The notes: generated from the letters alone by a model not told the origin. DNA of 64,000 nt from Selenomonadaceae bacterium (GCA_022786545.1 JALFXV010000100.1:37353-101352); one strand, 5' to 3'. Shown: positions 10,036-20,186, numbered from the stretch's first letter. Translations and numbers: made by a program.

Positions 10036-11001
10036 ATGGTTATTGTAACTGGCGGGGCTGGTTTTATAGGCAGCTGCGTGGTACGCATGCTGAATGAGAT
10101 GGGGATAAGTGATATTGTAATAGTTGACCATATTTCAGCAACTGATAAATGGAAAAATATGTGCAATAAATCTTATTTGGAATATATAAACAGGGATGAA
10201 TTTTTGGGCAGGCTGGATGAATTTTCAGGCAAGGTTTCTCATGTTATACACATGGGTGCATGCTCTGCTACTACTGAGCGAGATTTTGATTTTCTGTATA
10301 AGAATAATTTTGAATACAGCAAAAAACTGTGGCATTTTTGTGCGGAAAATGAGATAAGCTTCATTTATGCCAGCAGTGCAGCAACTTATGGTGACGGCAG
10401 TCATGGGTTTGATGATAAAGATGATATAAAGGCTTTGTTGCCATTGAATGGATATGGTTACTCCAAGCAGTTATTTGATTTGTGGGTGGAAAAACAGCAG
10501 TCTGCACCTAAGCAGCATGTCGGCTTTAAGTTTTTTAATGTTTATGGCCCTAATGAGTATTTTAAGGGGAGCATGGCAAGTGTAATTTTCCATACCTTCA
10601 ACAGCATAAGGAAGACTGGAAAGATGGGCTTGTTCAAATCCTATAAAGAGGGCGTTGCGGATGGACAGCAGCTGCGTGATTTTGTCTATGTAAAGGATAT
10701 TTGCAGTGTAATCAAATATATGCTGGAGCATCCTGAGATTAACGGTTTGTTTAATTTGGGAACTGGTGTGGCACGAAGCTTTTATGACCTGGCAACGGCT
10801 ACTTTTGCAGCGATGGGGCTGGAGCCAGAGATAGAATTTATTGATATGCCTGAGCATTTGAGGGGCAAGTATCAATATTTTACCCAGGCAAATATGGAAA
10901 AGCTTCGTAGTGTTGGATATGATGTTCCTTTTTATACGCTGGAAGCAGGTGCTGAGGATTATGTGCAAAATTATCTGCTGAAGGATTATGCTGTATATTG
11001 A
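10036..11001 (+). CDS. hldD: ADP-L-glycero-D-manno-heptose-6-epimerase
   Basis: MVIVTGGAGFIGSCVVR; FKFFNVYGPNEYFKGSMASVIFH; LFNLGTG. Confidence 0.9.
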   Translation: MVIVTGGAGFIGSCVVRMLNEMGISDIVIVDHISATDKWKNMCNKSYLEYINRDEFLGRLDEFSGKVSHVIHMGACSATTERDFDFLYKNNFEYSKKLWHFCAENEISFIYASSAATYGDGSHGFDDKDDIKALLPLNGYGYSKQLFDLWVEKQQSAPKQHVGFKFFNVYGPNEYFKGSMASVIFHTFNSIRKTGKMGLFKSYKEGVADGQQLRDFVYVKDICSVIKYMLEHPEINGLFNLGTGVARSFYDLATATFAAMGLEPEIEFIDMPEHLRGKYQYFTQANMEKLRSVGYDVPFYTLEAGAEDYVQNYLLKDYAVY

Positions 11002-11014
11002 GGCATAATAATTT

Positions 11015-11818
11015 TTGATACATGGAGGTTTGTCTGCGTTGTTAATGGGGATGATGAATAATTTTTATAGGTATAAGTATTTATTATGGGTGCTTGTAGT
11101 GAGAGATATAAAGAAAAAATATCGGAGAAGTGTTCTAGGAATATTATGGAGCATGTTAAATCCTTTGCTAATGATGATTGTCACAGCAATGGTATTTTCA
11201 ACTTTATTTCGTTTCGATATTCCGAATTATATTCTTTATTTATTGATAGGGCAGGTATTTTTTTCTTTTTTCTCAGAATCTACTAATTTTGCAATGAATG
11301 CTATTTTGGATAATGCTTCGCTATTAAAAAAAGTATATGTTCCTAAATATTTATTTCCTGTATCAAGGGTATTATCCAGTTGCGTGAATTTACTGTTTAC
11401 TTTGCCACCAGTGTTGTTCATGATGTATTACACAGAACAATATCCTACGTTTGATGTAGTAAGTATTTTTATACCTCTGGTGGCATTGTTGATATTTTGT
11501 ACTGGAATAGGGTTGGCATTGTCGGCAGCTGCAGTTTATTTCAGAGACATTTTGCACCTATATGGAGTGATATTGACAGCACTCCAATATTCGATACCTA
11601 TTATTTACCCTGAAAAAATTATTCCGCTGCAGTACAAGTTTTTATTGTTGTATAATCCGCTGTATTATTATTTGTCAGCTTTTCGCCAAGTAGTTTATAT
11701 GTGTAAAGTGCCGGATATTCATACGATTGTTGCTTGTTATGTATTTGCTATTATATCCCTGTTTTTAGGTGTTGTGGTTTTTAAAAAAGCGCAAAATCAG
11801 TTTATTTTGTATATATGA
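11015..11818 (+). CDS. ABC transporter permease for polysaccharide export (Wzm-like)
   Basis: ABC-2 type: LVVRDIKKKYRRSVLGILWSMLNPLLMMIVTAMVFSTLF; paired with Wzt-like ATPase; true start may be 11045. Confidence 0.88.
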   Translation: MIHGGLSALLMGMMNNFYRYKYLLWVLVVRDIKKKYRRSVLGILWSMLNPLLMMIVTAMVFSTLFRFDIPNYILYLLIGQVFFSFFSESTNFAMNAILDNASLLKKVYVPKYLFPVSRVLSSCVNLLFTLPPVLFMMYYTEQYPTFDVVSIFIPLVALLIFCTGIGLALSAAAVYFRDILHLYGVILTALQYSIPIIYPEKIIPLQYKFLLLYNPLYYYLSAFRQVVYMCKVPDIHTIVACYVFAIISLFLGVVVFKKAQNQFILYI

Positions 11819-12975
11819 GGTATGTAGCGATGAACGAAAATGCAATAGAAGTTAGAAATGTCACGATGAAATTTAATCTGATGGAGGAAAAGGTAGATTC
11901 TATCAAGGAGTATGCTGTGAAGTTTCTTCAGAGAAAATTGTTATTTAATGAGTTTATCGCCTTGGATGATGTTTCATTTGATATAAAAAAAGGAGATGTC
12001 TTTGCGCTAATCGGATTTAATGGTGCGGGCAAGTCTACCATGCTGAAGATATTGGCAGGGGTATTAAAGCCAACTAGCGGACATGTATGTATTAACGGTA
12101 ACATCGCACCATTGATAGAGGTCGGTGCAGGTTTTGACCAGGATTTAACGGCAAGAGAGAATATTTTTTTGAATGGGGCAATACTGGGGTATAGCAAGGA
12201 CTTTTTAGAAGCACATTTTGAAAATATAATCAGATTTGCAGAGTTAGAAGAGTTTGTCAATGTACCTGTGAAGAATTTTTCAAGCGGTATGTATGCAAGA
12301 CTTGGCTTTGCGATTGCTACAGAAGTTCGACCTGATATTTTGATAGTGGACGAAGTTCTTTCTGTAGGTGATTTTAAGTTTCAACAAAAGTGTGAAAAGC
12401 GTATAAGGGAGATGATAAGCAAGGGGACGACTGTAGTAATAGTATCCCATACCATAGATTTAATAAAGAATATCTGTAATAGGGTGTTATGGCTTGACCA
12501 CGGCAAAGTAAAAGAGTATGGCAGTGCTGAAACTGTATGTGAAAAATATGAGCCTTCTAAAATGCGTGGGAAGACTACTAGAAATTTATTTTCTAATGGG
12601 AGAGATGTAACACAACGAGTTATTTTGCAAAAAAATAGCATTAGGCAGGTCGTTATCCATCCTATAACGTGGAAAAGAAGCTATTTAGATACGGATGAAC
12701 TTGTAATGAGTGTAAGGAGTTTGTCAGGAGAGAATTTATACACCACAAAGGTATTGTTAAATTGTTTTAGCGATAATAGAGAATATTCTGTAGATGTAAA
12801 CATGGATGGTCTGAATGAATATTCTGCTTATGATATTGTATTCAGCTTGTCAAGATATGGTGAATGGGAGGAAGAATTCCAGCTTCTTACGACACTTAAA
12901 TATGATAGTTCTATGGGACGGGCTATTGTGGATGGCAAAGAACAAGATTGGTCTATTTGCATGAAGCTGATATAG
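11815..12975 (+). CDS. ABC transporter ATP-binding protein for polysaccharide export (Wzt-like) with C-terminal extension
   Basis: Walker A GFNGAGKST, signature NFSSGMYARLGFAIA, Walker B ILIVDEVLSVGD; about 130-aa C-terminal region. Confidence 0.9.
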   Translation: MRYVAMNENAIEVRNVTMKFNLMEEKVDSIKEYAVKFLQRKLLFNEFIALDDVSFDIKKGDVFALIGFNGAGKSTMLKILAGVLKPTSGHVCINGNIAPLIEVGAGFDQDLTARENIFLNGAILGYSKDFLEAHFENIIRFAELEEFVNVPVKNFSSGMYARLGFAIATEVRPDILIVDEVLSVGDFKFQQKCEKRIREMISKGTTVVIVSHTIDLIKNICNRVLWLDHGKVKEYGSAETVCEKYEPSKMRGKTTRNLFSNGRDVTQRVILQKNSIRQVVIHPITWKRSYLDTDELVMSVRSLSGENLYTTKVLLNCFSDNREYSVDVNMDGLNEYSAYDIVFSLSRYGEWEEEFQLLTTLKYDSSMGRAIVDGKEQDWSICMKLI

Positions 12976-12977
12976 AA

Positions 12978-13787
12978 ATGGTAATTTTTCCAGAAATACC
13001 TTTAGATAAGTTTAAATTGATTTCCATAAGGGATTATAAGCATCCATCAAATTTGGAGTATTTGCCTTGCCCATCGGTTTTTGCACTGCCGTCTCCAGAT
13101 AATGTTTCTTTTGACATAAAAAGAAAATTTGGGTTAATTGGGCACAAGGATTTACCAGTTAGTCTTGGCAATTTATCTATAGAGGCTATTAATAACAGTA
13201 GCAGTATAAATGAGATAGCAGAGTTTATTTTGTCCTCAGAAGCTGTAATTACTAATTCGTATCATTTTGCATTCTGGACTATGTTACTTAGGCGCAAGGC
13301 GATAGTGATAAATAAATTCAGTACGAAATTTGATTATTATAAATATCGACCGGAATTTGTTACTGTTAGTAAAAATGATGACGCAGCAACTATAAAAGAA
13401 GTTTTAGAAGCAGCCTATGGAAGGGCAAAAATATATGATACTGCTTATGATGAAGCTGTAAATTTGAACAATGGTTTTTGGGAAAAAGTAAAAGAGATTA
13501 TACTTGAAAAGGGCATAAAAGAAGGGAATGATTATCAGCATTTATATGAATTAAATAATTCAAGTTTGTGGAATACCCAGAATGAACTTAATAAAATTGG
13601 TCGTATTTGTATTATATTGGAGGAGTTGCAGAATAATATCAATAATTTACATGATGAGCTTTACGATGTGATAAATAATCTGCATGACGAATTATATGGA
13701 GTAAATGCACAATTAAGAGAAGAAATTTCAAGTGGTCGTTTTATAAAAAAAGCATTGGCCAAGAAGATTTTAGGCAAAGGTGATTAA
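12978..13787 (+). CDS. Polysaccharide pyruvyl transferase-like protein, C-terminal-half length, with heptad tail
   Basis: ISIRDYKHPS...YLPCPSVFA and SSEAVITNSYHFAFWTMLLRRKAIVIN resemble the family C-terminal half; tail contains repeated NNLHDELYDV/NNLHDELYGV. Confidence 0.42.
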   Translation: MVIFPEIPLDKFKLISIRDYKHPSNLEYLPCPSVFALPSPDNVSFDIKRKFGLIGHKDLPVSLGNLSIEAINNSSSINEIAEFILSSEAVITNSYHFAFWTMLLRRKAIVINKFSTKFDYYKYRPEFVTVSKNDDAATIKEVLEAAYGRAKIYDTAYDEAVNLNNGFWEKVKEIILEKGIKEGNDYQHLYELNNSSLWNTQNELNKIGRICIILEELQNNINNLHDELYDVINNLHDELYGVNAQLREEISSGRFIKKALAKKILGKGD

Positions 13788-15108
13788 TAAGATGGAGTTT
13801 ATACAAAAATTAAGTATGTGGGATATCGTTTTTATCACATTAGCTATGGTTATAGCAGAAGCGGTTGTTCTAGTGATTTTAGCAAGGCATATAAAAAGTC
13901 CGTTGAAGAAGTTAATCAAAGCATATAGAGAGCAAGGCGCAGCCTTTGTTGTATCAAAATTGAGAGAAAAAGGTAATGTTTTTTTTATAAAACATGGATT
14001 TAAGCACGTGGAGACGGGAAAAAAGTATTCAAAAAAAGTTATTAACTTTAACTTTTTTTCAAGACGGCTTGATGTGTATGAAGAATATGAGAATAATTTT
14101 GTAACGATAGCATTTTATCCTACAGGTGGGATGGGAGATTATATTATTTCAGCAAAAATACTGGAAGAAATTCAGGAATGTTGTGATTGTCAAATTGATG
14201 TTTTTGTTGAGAAAAAGGTGTTTGGGGAGGCTGTTTATGGGGGAAGACAAAAAGTTAAAGTCGTTAGTGCAGAGGACTTCTATATTGAAGAAATAAAATA
14301 TGATTTAGCAGTGCTAGTAGAGCATTTTGTTCATGTTATTGGAAAAAAAGATGATAGATTGCTGCAATTTGCCCCTAACTTATACGATAAGGTGAAATAC
14401 ATCGAAAATAACTGGAATAAATTGTATGTGGATATCTCGAAGCAGTGCTGGCGCGAAAGAATACAGTTTGAGCGATGTAAAGTTTTAGGCTTGAACAGAT
14501 GGACTGAGCTTCGTATGGGGAAAGCGTTTAATGTAGAGAATATGCAAGTAACAATACCATTTAATTCCTTATATGAAAAAGACTTCATGGCGGCTGAATT
14601 CTACGGAACCAGATATGTAACCATTAATTATGGAGCAGATGCGATGAAAATTGGGCTCAAGCAGCTAAAGTTATGGCCAAAAGAGCATATAGAGGCATTT
14701 GTGAAATCATTTAAGCAAAGATTTGAAAATGTAAATGTTATACAATTAGGTGGTGCAGATGCGGAAAAGCTGGCTGGTGTGGATTTTTATATATTAGGTG
14801 AAAGTATAGAACTGACCAAGTATATATTGAGAGATTCATTGTGTCATGTTGATTGTGAGGGAGGATTGGTTCATTTAGCAACGCAGTTGGATACTAAATG
14901 TGTTGTTGTTTTTGGTCCTACCCCTGTTCATATGTATGGCTATCCTCAAAATGTAAATTTATATAGTTCTGTATGCAATAACTGCATGGGATTGCATGAG
15001 GATTGGGCGTATACATGCTATAGAGGTGATGAGGTTCCGTGTATGAGGAAAATAGACAGCGATACTGTGCTGAAAAGTGTGACACAGGTAATTGATGATA
15101 GCAAGTGA
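13780..15108 (+). CDS. Membrane-anchored glycosyltransferase family 9-like protein
   Basis: N-terminal hydrophobic helix; C-terminal LKLWPKEHIEAFVKSF, VIQLGGADAEKL, HVDCEGGLVHLATQLDTKCVVVFGPT. Confidence 0.65.
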   Translation: MINKMEFIQKLSMWDIVFITLAMVIAEAVVLVILARHIKSPLKKLIKAYREQGAAFVVSKLREKGNVFFIKHGFKHVETGKKYSKKVINFNFFSRRLDVYEEYENNFVTIAFYPTGGMGDYIISAKILEEIQECCDCQIDVFVEKKVFGEAVYGGRQKVKVVSAEDFYIEEIKYDLAVLVEHFVHVIGKKDDRLLQFAPNLYDKVKYIENNWNKLYVDISKQCWRERIQFERCKVLGLNRWTELRMGKAFNVENMQVTIPFNSLYEKDFMAAEFYGTRYVTINYGADAMKIGLKQLKLWPKEHIEAFVKSFKQRFENVNVIQLGGADAEKLAGVDFYILGESIELTKYILRDSLCHVDCEGGLVHLATQLDTKCVVVFGPTPVHMYGYPQNVNLYSSVCNNCMGLHEDWAYTCYRGDEVPCMRKIDSDTVLKSVTQVIDDSK

Positions 15109-15313
15109 ACGGATCTATCTTTATTAAAATACAAAATAATATATTTTTTTCTATATTATGTCACAATAATAGAAATAAGAATGCCTGTTATATTATCTTT
15201 GAGAAAATAAATATCACAGGTATGCAGAGTGAGAAATGTTGATTATTATGACCCAGCGATGGTATCTAATTGTTCTGTGGTGTGGTATTTGGAGGTCTTT
15301 AACGCTTCGGTAA

Positions 15314-15900
15314 TTATGATGGATTGGTGATGGAAGCTAGTTCACTATGTGAATAACATCCGGATGATTTCAGTGCTTGCAAGGTGACAATACCTTTGGT
15401 AAGTAACTCGCGTGCAGATTCGATTCGTCCATTGGTTCTGCTGATGGCTCTGCCAATTTCTGTACTGCGGGCCTTACCAGCTTCCAGCAGAGCATCCCGT
15501 TCTTCTTTTTCGTTCCATTCAAGGCCAAACATATTAATTACTTCGCTTTCGTTGTGCTGAAGATAGTCCGTCATGCCATTATTTAATGCAATATCTAATG
15601 GTGTTCTTGGCAGTCATCAATGGACAATTCCTGCTTTCTGAGCAGCTTGTAATGATTGGAAAAGATACTGTATTCCTTTAGTGGATTGCAGAGTATCTTT
15701 TAATCTTCATTCTTGCCGGTTGCCAGGTTGTAGACCTGGACACTCAGCTCCAGCTTGTCGGAGGGGGCTTGAAGGCATCGCTTAATTTAAGCACTTTGCG
15801 GTAAAAGCTGGTATAATTGCCATCGTAAAATACATAGACTTCTGGAGTGGGTAGCTGGATTGACTCTTTATTGTATATTTTTGCGAAGATATGGTCTATA
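15314..15900 (-). pseudogene. Degraded Rpn-family (PD-(D/E)XK) nuclease/transposase remnant
   Basis: Minus-strand hand translation in different frames: KIYNKESIQLPTPEVYVFYDGNYTSFYRKVLKLSDAF, LELSVQVYNLATGKNED*, KLLRKQELSIDDCQEHH*, DIALNNGMTDYLQHNESEVINMFGLEWNEKEERDALLEAG; interrupted by stops/frameshifts. Confidence 0.75.
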
Positions 15901-15996
15901 TGACTTAAACGAAAAGTTAGGGAAAACTTTGCTTAAAATATAATTTACTAACAATTTTAGTTTTATTGGTTTATTGGTTTTGGCAGGTGAGTTGTT

Positions 15997-16431
15997 ATGA
16001 CGAAATTCAGGGATTTGCGAGTGCAACATGGTTATTCGCAGGAAGATTTCAAAAAGATGTATAATGAACGGTACAATAGAAATTACACTTCTGCGGCAAT
16101 TTCCATGATTGAGCGGGGAAAGCGGATGCCTGAGCTTGGTGCGTTGGTGGATTTTGCAGATTTTTATGATGTCAGCCTTGATTACCTGCTGGGCAGGACC
16201 ACAGCGCATGAAGAGAATCTTATTTCAGTCCAGCTCAAAAGTATAGTAGAAACTCTTGAAATACGTGAGGATGCGGAAACAGCTGATATTCCAGCTGCAG
16301 AAAATGAAGCTGAGTGCAGGGAGACTAAGGAAATGCTAAGATGCCTGCTGAAGCAGTCTGTGGTACTGGCGAAGCGCATGGAAAAAATGGAGCAAGAAAA
16401 TACTTGCGCAAACGCAAGAAATATGGTATAG
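15997..16431 (+). CDS. XRE-family helix-turn-helix transcriptional regulator
   Basis: FRDLRVQHGYSQEDFKKMY...AAISMIERGKRMPELGALVDFADFYDVSLDYLLGR. Confidence 0.85.
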   Translation: MTKFRDLRVQHGYSQEDFKKMYNERYNRNYTSAAISMIERGKRMPELGALVDFADFYDVSLDYLLGRTTAHEENLISVQLKSIVETLEIREDAETADIPAAENEAECRETKEMLRCLLKQSVVLAKRMEKMEQENTCANARNMV

Positions 16432-16432
16432 T
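16404..16432 (+). promoter_or_regulatory. Putative promoter of rpsB
   Basis: TTGCGC (16404-16409), 17-bp spacer, TATAGT (16427-16432). Confidence 0.6.
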
Positions 16433-16543
16433 AGCAAGCGGTGTAATTAGCAAAACGCACGTCGGCTGATATTTGTACTGTGCCTATATGGTTTAACAAA
16501 GGATGAGGCTGGCGGAGGAAAGAAAAACAGGAGGTGCACCACT

Positions 16544-17260
16544 ATGGCAGTTGTTTCTATGAAACAGTTATTGGAGGCTGGTGTTCATTTCGGGCATCAG
16601 ACCAGGAGATGGAACCCGAAGATGGCAAAGTACATCTTCACCGAGCGCAATGGTATCTACATCATTGACCTGCAGAAGACCGTGAAGAAGGCTGAGGAGG
16701 CTTACAACTTCGTACGCAGCGTAGCAGAGGAAGGCAAGACCGTTCTGTTCGTTGGCACCAAGAAGCAGGCTCCGGAGGCTATCAAGGAAGAGGCTCTGAA
16801 GGCTGATATGTACTTCGTAAACGAGCGCTGGCTGGGCGGCATGCTCACCAACTTCCAGACCATTCAGAAGCGCGTAAACCGCCTGAAGGAGCTGGAGGCT
16901 ATGGAGGCTGACGGCACTTTCGAGGTTCTCACCAAGAAAGAGGTTCAGGGCCTGAAGCATGAGATGGAGAAGCTGGAGAAGTATCTCGGCGGCATCAAGG
17001 AAATGGACAAGCTTCCTGGTGCTCTGTTCATCGTTGACCCTCGCAAGGAGCGCATCGCTGTTGCAGAGGCTCACAAGCTGAACATTCCTATCGTTGCTAT
17101 CATCGATACTAACTGTGATCCGGATGAGATTGATTATCCAATCCCTGGCAACGATGATGCTATCCGCGCTGTACGCCTTTTGACCGGCAAGATTGCTGAT
17201 GCAATCATCGAGGGCCGTCAGGGCGAGGCTGCAGAGGCTCCTGCCGAGGATGCTGAATAA
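16544..17260 (+). CDS. rpsB: 30S ribosomal protein S2
   Basis: [46 protein letters not shown]. Confidence 0.98.
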   Translation: MAVVSMKQLLEAGVHFGHQTRRWNPKMAKYIFTERNGIYIIDLQKTVKKAEEAYNFVRSVAEEGKTVLFVGTKKQAPEAIKEEALKADMYFVNERWLGGMLTNFQTIQKRVNRLKELEAMEADGTFEVLTKKEVQGLKHEMEKLEKYLGGIKEMDKLPGALFIVDPRKERIAVAEAHKLNIPIVAIIDTNCDPDEIDYPIPGNDDAIRAVRLLTGKIADAIIEGRQGEAAEAPAEDAE

Positions 17261-17300
17261 TCGTATTTCTCAGCATAAATTCTCAACATAAGAATTAATT

Positions 17301-17339
17301 GGGGTAAAGGGAGAGTTTTTATCCCTTTGCCCTTTTTTG
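17301..17339 (+). terminator. Hairpin terminator after rpsB
   Basis: GGGGTAAAGGGA...TCCCTTTGCCCTTTTTT. Confidence 0.75.
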
Positions 17340-17391
17340 TTAGAAAATTGAAAATATCGCAGATAAGCGATAATTGAGGAGGAAACATATA

Positions 17392-18258
17392 ATGGCACAG
17401 ATTACTGCTGCATTAGTAAAAGAGCTGCGCGAGATTACCGGCGCAGGCATGATGGACTGCAAGAAGGCCCTGGTGGAGTGCGAGGGCGACAAGGACAAGG
17501 CTATTGACTACCTCCGGGAGAAGGGGATTGCCAAGGCTGCCAAGAAGGCCGGCCGCATCGCTTCCGAGGGTGTTGTTGCAGCAGCTGCTGACGGCAGCAC
17601 TGCCTGCATCGTTGAGGTAAACTCCGAGACTGACTTCGTAGCAAAGAACGAGAATTTCCAGAACCTGGTAAAGAAGATTGCCGAGCATATCGTTGCTACC
17701 AAGCCTGCTGACATGGATGCCCTGAATGCATCTGAGCTGGATGGCAAGACTGTTGCCGATGTTATGACCGAGGCTGTTGCTTCCATCGGTGAGAAGCTGT
17801 CCCTCCGCCGTTTTGAGGTTTATACCTCCGAGGATGGCAAGCTGGCTACCTACATCCACATGGGCGGCAAGATCGGTGTTATCGTTGAGCTGTCCGGCGG
17901 TGAGGATGAGCTGGGCAAGGATGTTGCTATGCAGATTGCTGCTGCAAAGCCTCAGTGCATCAGCCGTGCTGATGTTGATGCTGATGCTCTTGCTCATGAG
18001 CGTGAGGTTCTCCGCAAGCAGGCTCTGGAGGAAGGCAAGCCTGAGAAGATTGTTGAGAAGATGGTTGATGGCCGTATCAACAAGTATTACAAGGAAGTAT
18101 GCCTGGTTGAGCAGGAGTTCGTCAAGGATTCCGACAAGAGCATTAAGGATATCCTGGGCGGCGTAGAGGTTCGTCGTTTTGCACGCTTCGAGATGGGCGA
18201 GGGCCTGGAGAAGAAGAACGAGGACTTCGCAGCAGAGGTTGCAGCTCAGATTAAGTAA
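17392..18258 (+). CDS. tsf: Elongation factor Ts
   Basis: [42 protein letters not shown] at 17392 with GGAGGAAA upstream. Confidence 0.97.
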   Translation: MAQITAALVKELREITGAGMMDCKKALVECEGDKDKAIDYLREKGIAKAAKKAGRIASEGVVAAAADGSTACIVEVNSETDFVAKNENFQNLVKKIAEHIVATKPADMDALNASELDGKTVADVMTEAVASIGEKLSLRRFEVYTSEDGKLATYIHMGGKIGVIVELSGGEDELGKDVAMQIAAAKPQCISRADVDADALAHEREVLRKQALEEGKPEKIVEKMVDGRINKYYKEVCLVEQEFVKDSDKSIKDILGGVEVRRFARFEMGEGLEKKNEDFAAEVAAQIK

Positions 18259-18279
18259 GAAATTTTACATGTTTTTCAT

Positions 18280-18313
18280 AAAGAAGAGGACAAGTTATTG
18301 TTCTCTTCTTTTT
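18280..18313 (+). terminator. Hairpin terminator after tsf
   Basis: AAAGAAGAGgaCAAgttaTTGttCTCTTCTTTTT. Confidence 0.7.
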
Positions 18314-18365
18314 AAAAGCGTATAATTGGAGTAGCGTGATATTTTGATAACTAGGAGGGGTTCGA

Positions 18366-19088
18366 GTGGGAGCAGCTAAATACAAGCGTGTTGTCCTGAA
18401 GCTGAGCGGTGAGTCCCTGGCAGGTGACCAGGGCTTTGGCATTAATCCTGCCGTGGTGGAGACTATTGCCAAGCAGATTAAGCGTGTACATGAGGAAGGC
18501 GTTGATGTGGCCATCGTTGTAGGCGGCGGCAATATCTGGCGCGGCCTGTCCGGCAGTGCCAAGGGCATGGACAGGGCTCAGGCTGACTATATGGGCATGC
18601 TGGCAACCTGCATGAATGCACTTGCCATGCAGGACGGATTGCAGCAGGTGGGCGTACCATCCCGTGTGCAGACTGCCATTGAGATGCGCCAGGTGGCAGA
18701 GCCGTATATCCGCGGCAAGGCCATCCGTCACATGGAGAAGGGGCGCGTGGTGATTTTTGGTGCCGGTACCGGCAATCCTTATTTTTCCACTGATACGACT
18801 GCTGCCCTGCGGGCGGCGGAGATCAAGGCGGATGTGATTCTCATGGGCAAGAAGGGCACTGACGGCATCTACGATTCCGACCCGAATAAAAATCCTGATG
18901 CCAAGAAGTTTGACGAGCTGAGCTATTCGGAGATTCTGGCCCGCCGTCTTGCCATCATGGACAGCACTGCCACCAGCCTGTGCATGGACAACGACATTCC
19001 GCTGGTTGTGTTTAACATCGAAGATTATGAGAATATTTACCGGGCAGCTATCGGTGAGGTCATCGGTACTACCGTAGGAGGTAACTGA
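18366..19088 (+). CDS. pyrH: UMP kinase
   Basis: [31 protein letters not shown]; gene order tsf-pyrH-frr; GTG start. Confidence 0.96.
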   Translation: MGAAKYKRVVLKLSGESLAGDQGFGINPAVVETIAKQIKRVHEEGVDVAIVVGGGNIWRGLSGSAKGMDRAQADYMGMLATCMNALAMQDGLQQVGVPSRVQTAIEMRQVAEPYIRGKAIRHMEKGRVVIFGAGTGNPYFSTDTTAALRAAEIKADVILMGKKGTDGIYDSDPNKNPDAKKFDELSYSEILARRLAIMDSTATSLCMDNDIPLVVFNIEDYENIYRAAIGEVIGTTVGGN

Positions 19089-19090
19089 TT

Positions 19091-19648
19091 TTGGTCAAAG
19101 AAATTATTGCTAACAACGAAGAACGTCTGGATAAGTCTATTGCGGCACTGAAGAGGGAGTTCGGCTCCCTGCGGGCAGGCCGTGCTACTCCGTCCCTTCT
19201 GGACAAGGTAATGGTGGATTATTATGGCACCCCTACCCCTGTGAACCAGGTGGCAAAGGTTTCTGTGCCGGAGCCTCGCATGATCATGATCACCCCTTGG
19301 GAAAAGGGCCTGATGCACGATATTGAGAAGGCCATCATGAAGTCTGATCTGGGGCTTTCCCCTAACTCTGATGGTACTGCTATCCGCCTGTCCATTCCGC
19401 AGCTGACCCAGGAGCGGCGCCAGGAGCTGGTGAAGACCGTGGGCAAGAAGGCTGAGGAGGCAAAGGTTGCCATCCGCAATATCCGCCGTGACGGCAACGA
19501 TGCCATCAAGAAGCTGGAGAAGGCAAAGGAGATTACCGAGGACGAGTCCAAGAAGGGGCAGGAGTCCGTTCAGAAGCTGGTTGACAAGTACATCAAGACT
19601 GTTGATACCCTGAGGGAAGCTAAAGAAAAGGAAATCATGGAGGTCTGA
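19091..19648 (+). CDS. frr: Ribosome recycling factor
   Basis: LKREFGSLRAGRATPSLLDKVMVDYYGTPTPVNQVA; TTG start. Confidence 0.96.
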   Translation: MVKEIIANNEERLDKSIAALKREFGSLRAGRATPSLLDKVMVDYYGTPTPVNQVAKVSVPEPRMIMITPWEKGLMHDIEKAIMKSDLGLSPNSDGTAIRLSIPQLTQERRQELVKTVGKKAEEAKVAIRNIRRDGNDAIKKLEKAKEITEDESKKGQESVQKLVDKYIKTVDTLREAKEKEIMEV

Positions 19649-19688
19649 TGGCGGGCTTTTGCAGCCAGTATTGGAAGGAATGTGTGCT

Positions 19689-19934
19689 ATGAGTGAGGGC
19701 AGCTTGGTGCCTGATGTGGTTGGCCTGCCCTGGGATTTGGCGAAAGGCTTGCTAAATGAGGCACATATAATGTATAATTCAGTTATCACTTATCCAACAA
19801 AGAGTTTTTTTCCTCTGGAGGATAATGGATATTATGTCATCAGGCAGAAAAAGCCTGTTGATGGTGTTTTGGAGATTACACTGGCAGCTCGGCTGCTGAA
19901 GGAGGTGTCTGGTAATGGCTTACAAGATTGGTGA
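19689..19934 (+). CDS. Small protein with single PASTA-like segment
   Basis: SLVPDVVGLPWDLAKGLLNEA...YYVIRQKKPVDGVLEITLAAR resembles one PASTA repeat; start uncertain (ORF from 19659). Confidence 0.5.
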   Translation: MSEGSLVPDVVGLPWDLAKGLLNEAHIMYNSVITYPTKSFFPLEDNGYYVIRQKKPVDGVLEITLAARLLKEVSGNGLQDW

Positions 19935-20085
19935 TGAGTGTATTTCTTGCGGTTCCTGTGCAGGTACTTGCCCTGTAGAGGCTATCAGCGAGGGCGAGTC
20001 TCATTATGAGATCAGCGAGGATACTTGCGTTGAGTGCGGTGCCTGCGCAGCAGGTTGCCCTGTAGGTGCTATCGTAGCTCCTTGA
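19915..20085 (+). CDS. 2[4Fe-4S] ferredoxin (56 aa; below the ORF-track size cutoff)
   Basis: Hand translation MAYKIGDECISCGSCAGTCPVEAISEGESHYEISEDTCVECGACAAGCPVGAIVAP; two CxxCxxCxxxCP motifs. Confidence 0.93.
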   Translation: MAYKIGDECISCGSCAGTCPVEAISEGESHYEISEDTCVECGACAAGCPVGAIVAP

Positions 20086-20151
20086 TGAATTTTTGTGTGG
20101 CTGGCCGGTGCTTGTGCTGTTCAGGCCCGGCTGTGCCGCGGAGAAACACAC

Positions 20152-20186
20152 GCCCCTCTGAATTTCTTTGGAGGGGCTTATTTTCT
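20152..20186 (+). terminator. Hairpin terminator after ferredoxin
   Basis: GCCCCTCtgaatttctttGGAGGGGCTTATTTTCTT. Confidence 0.7.
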
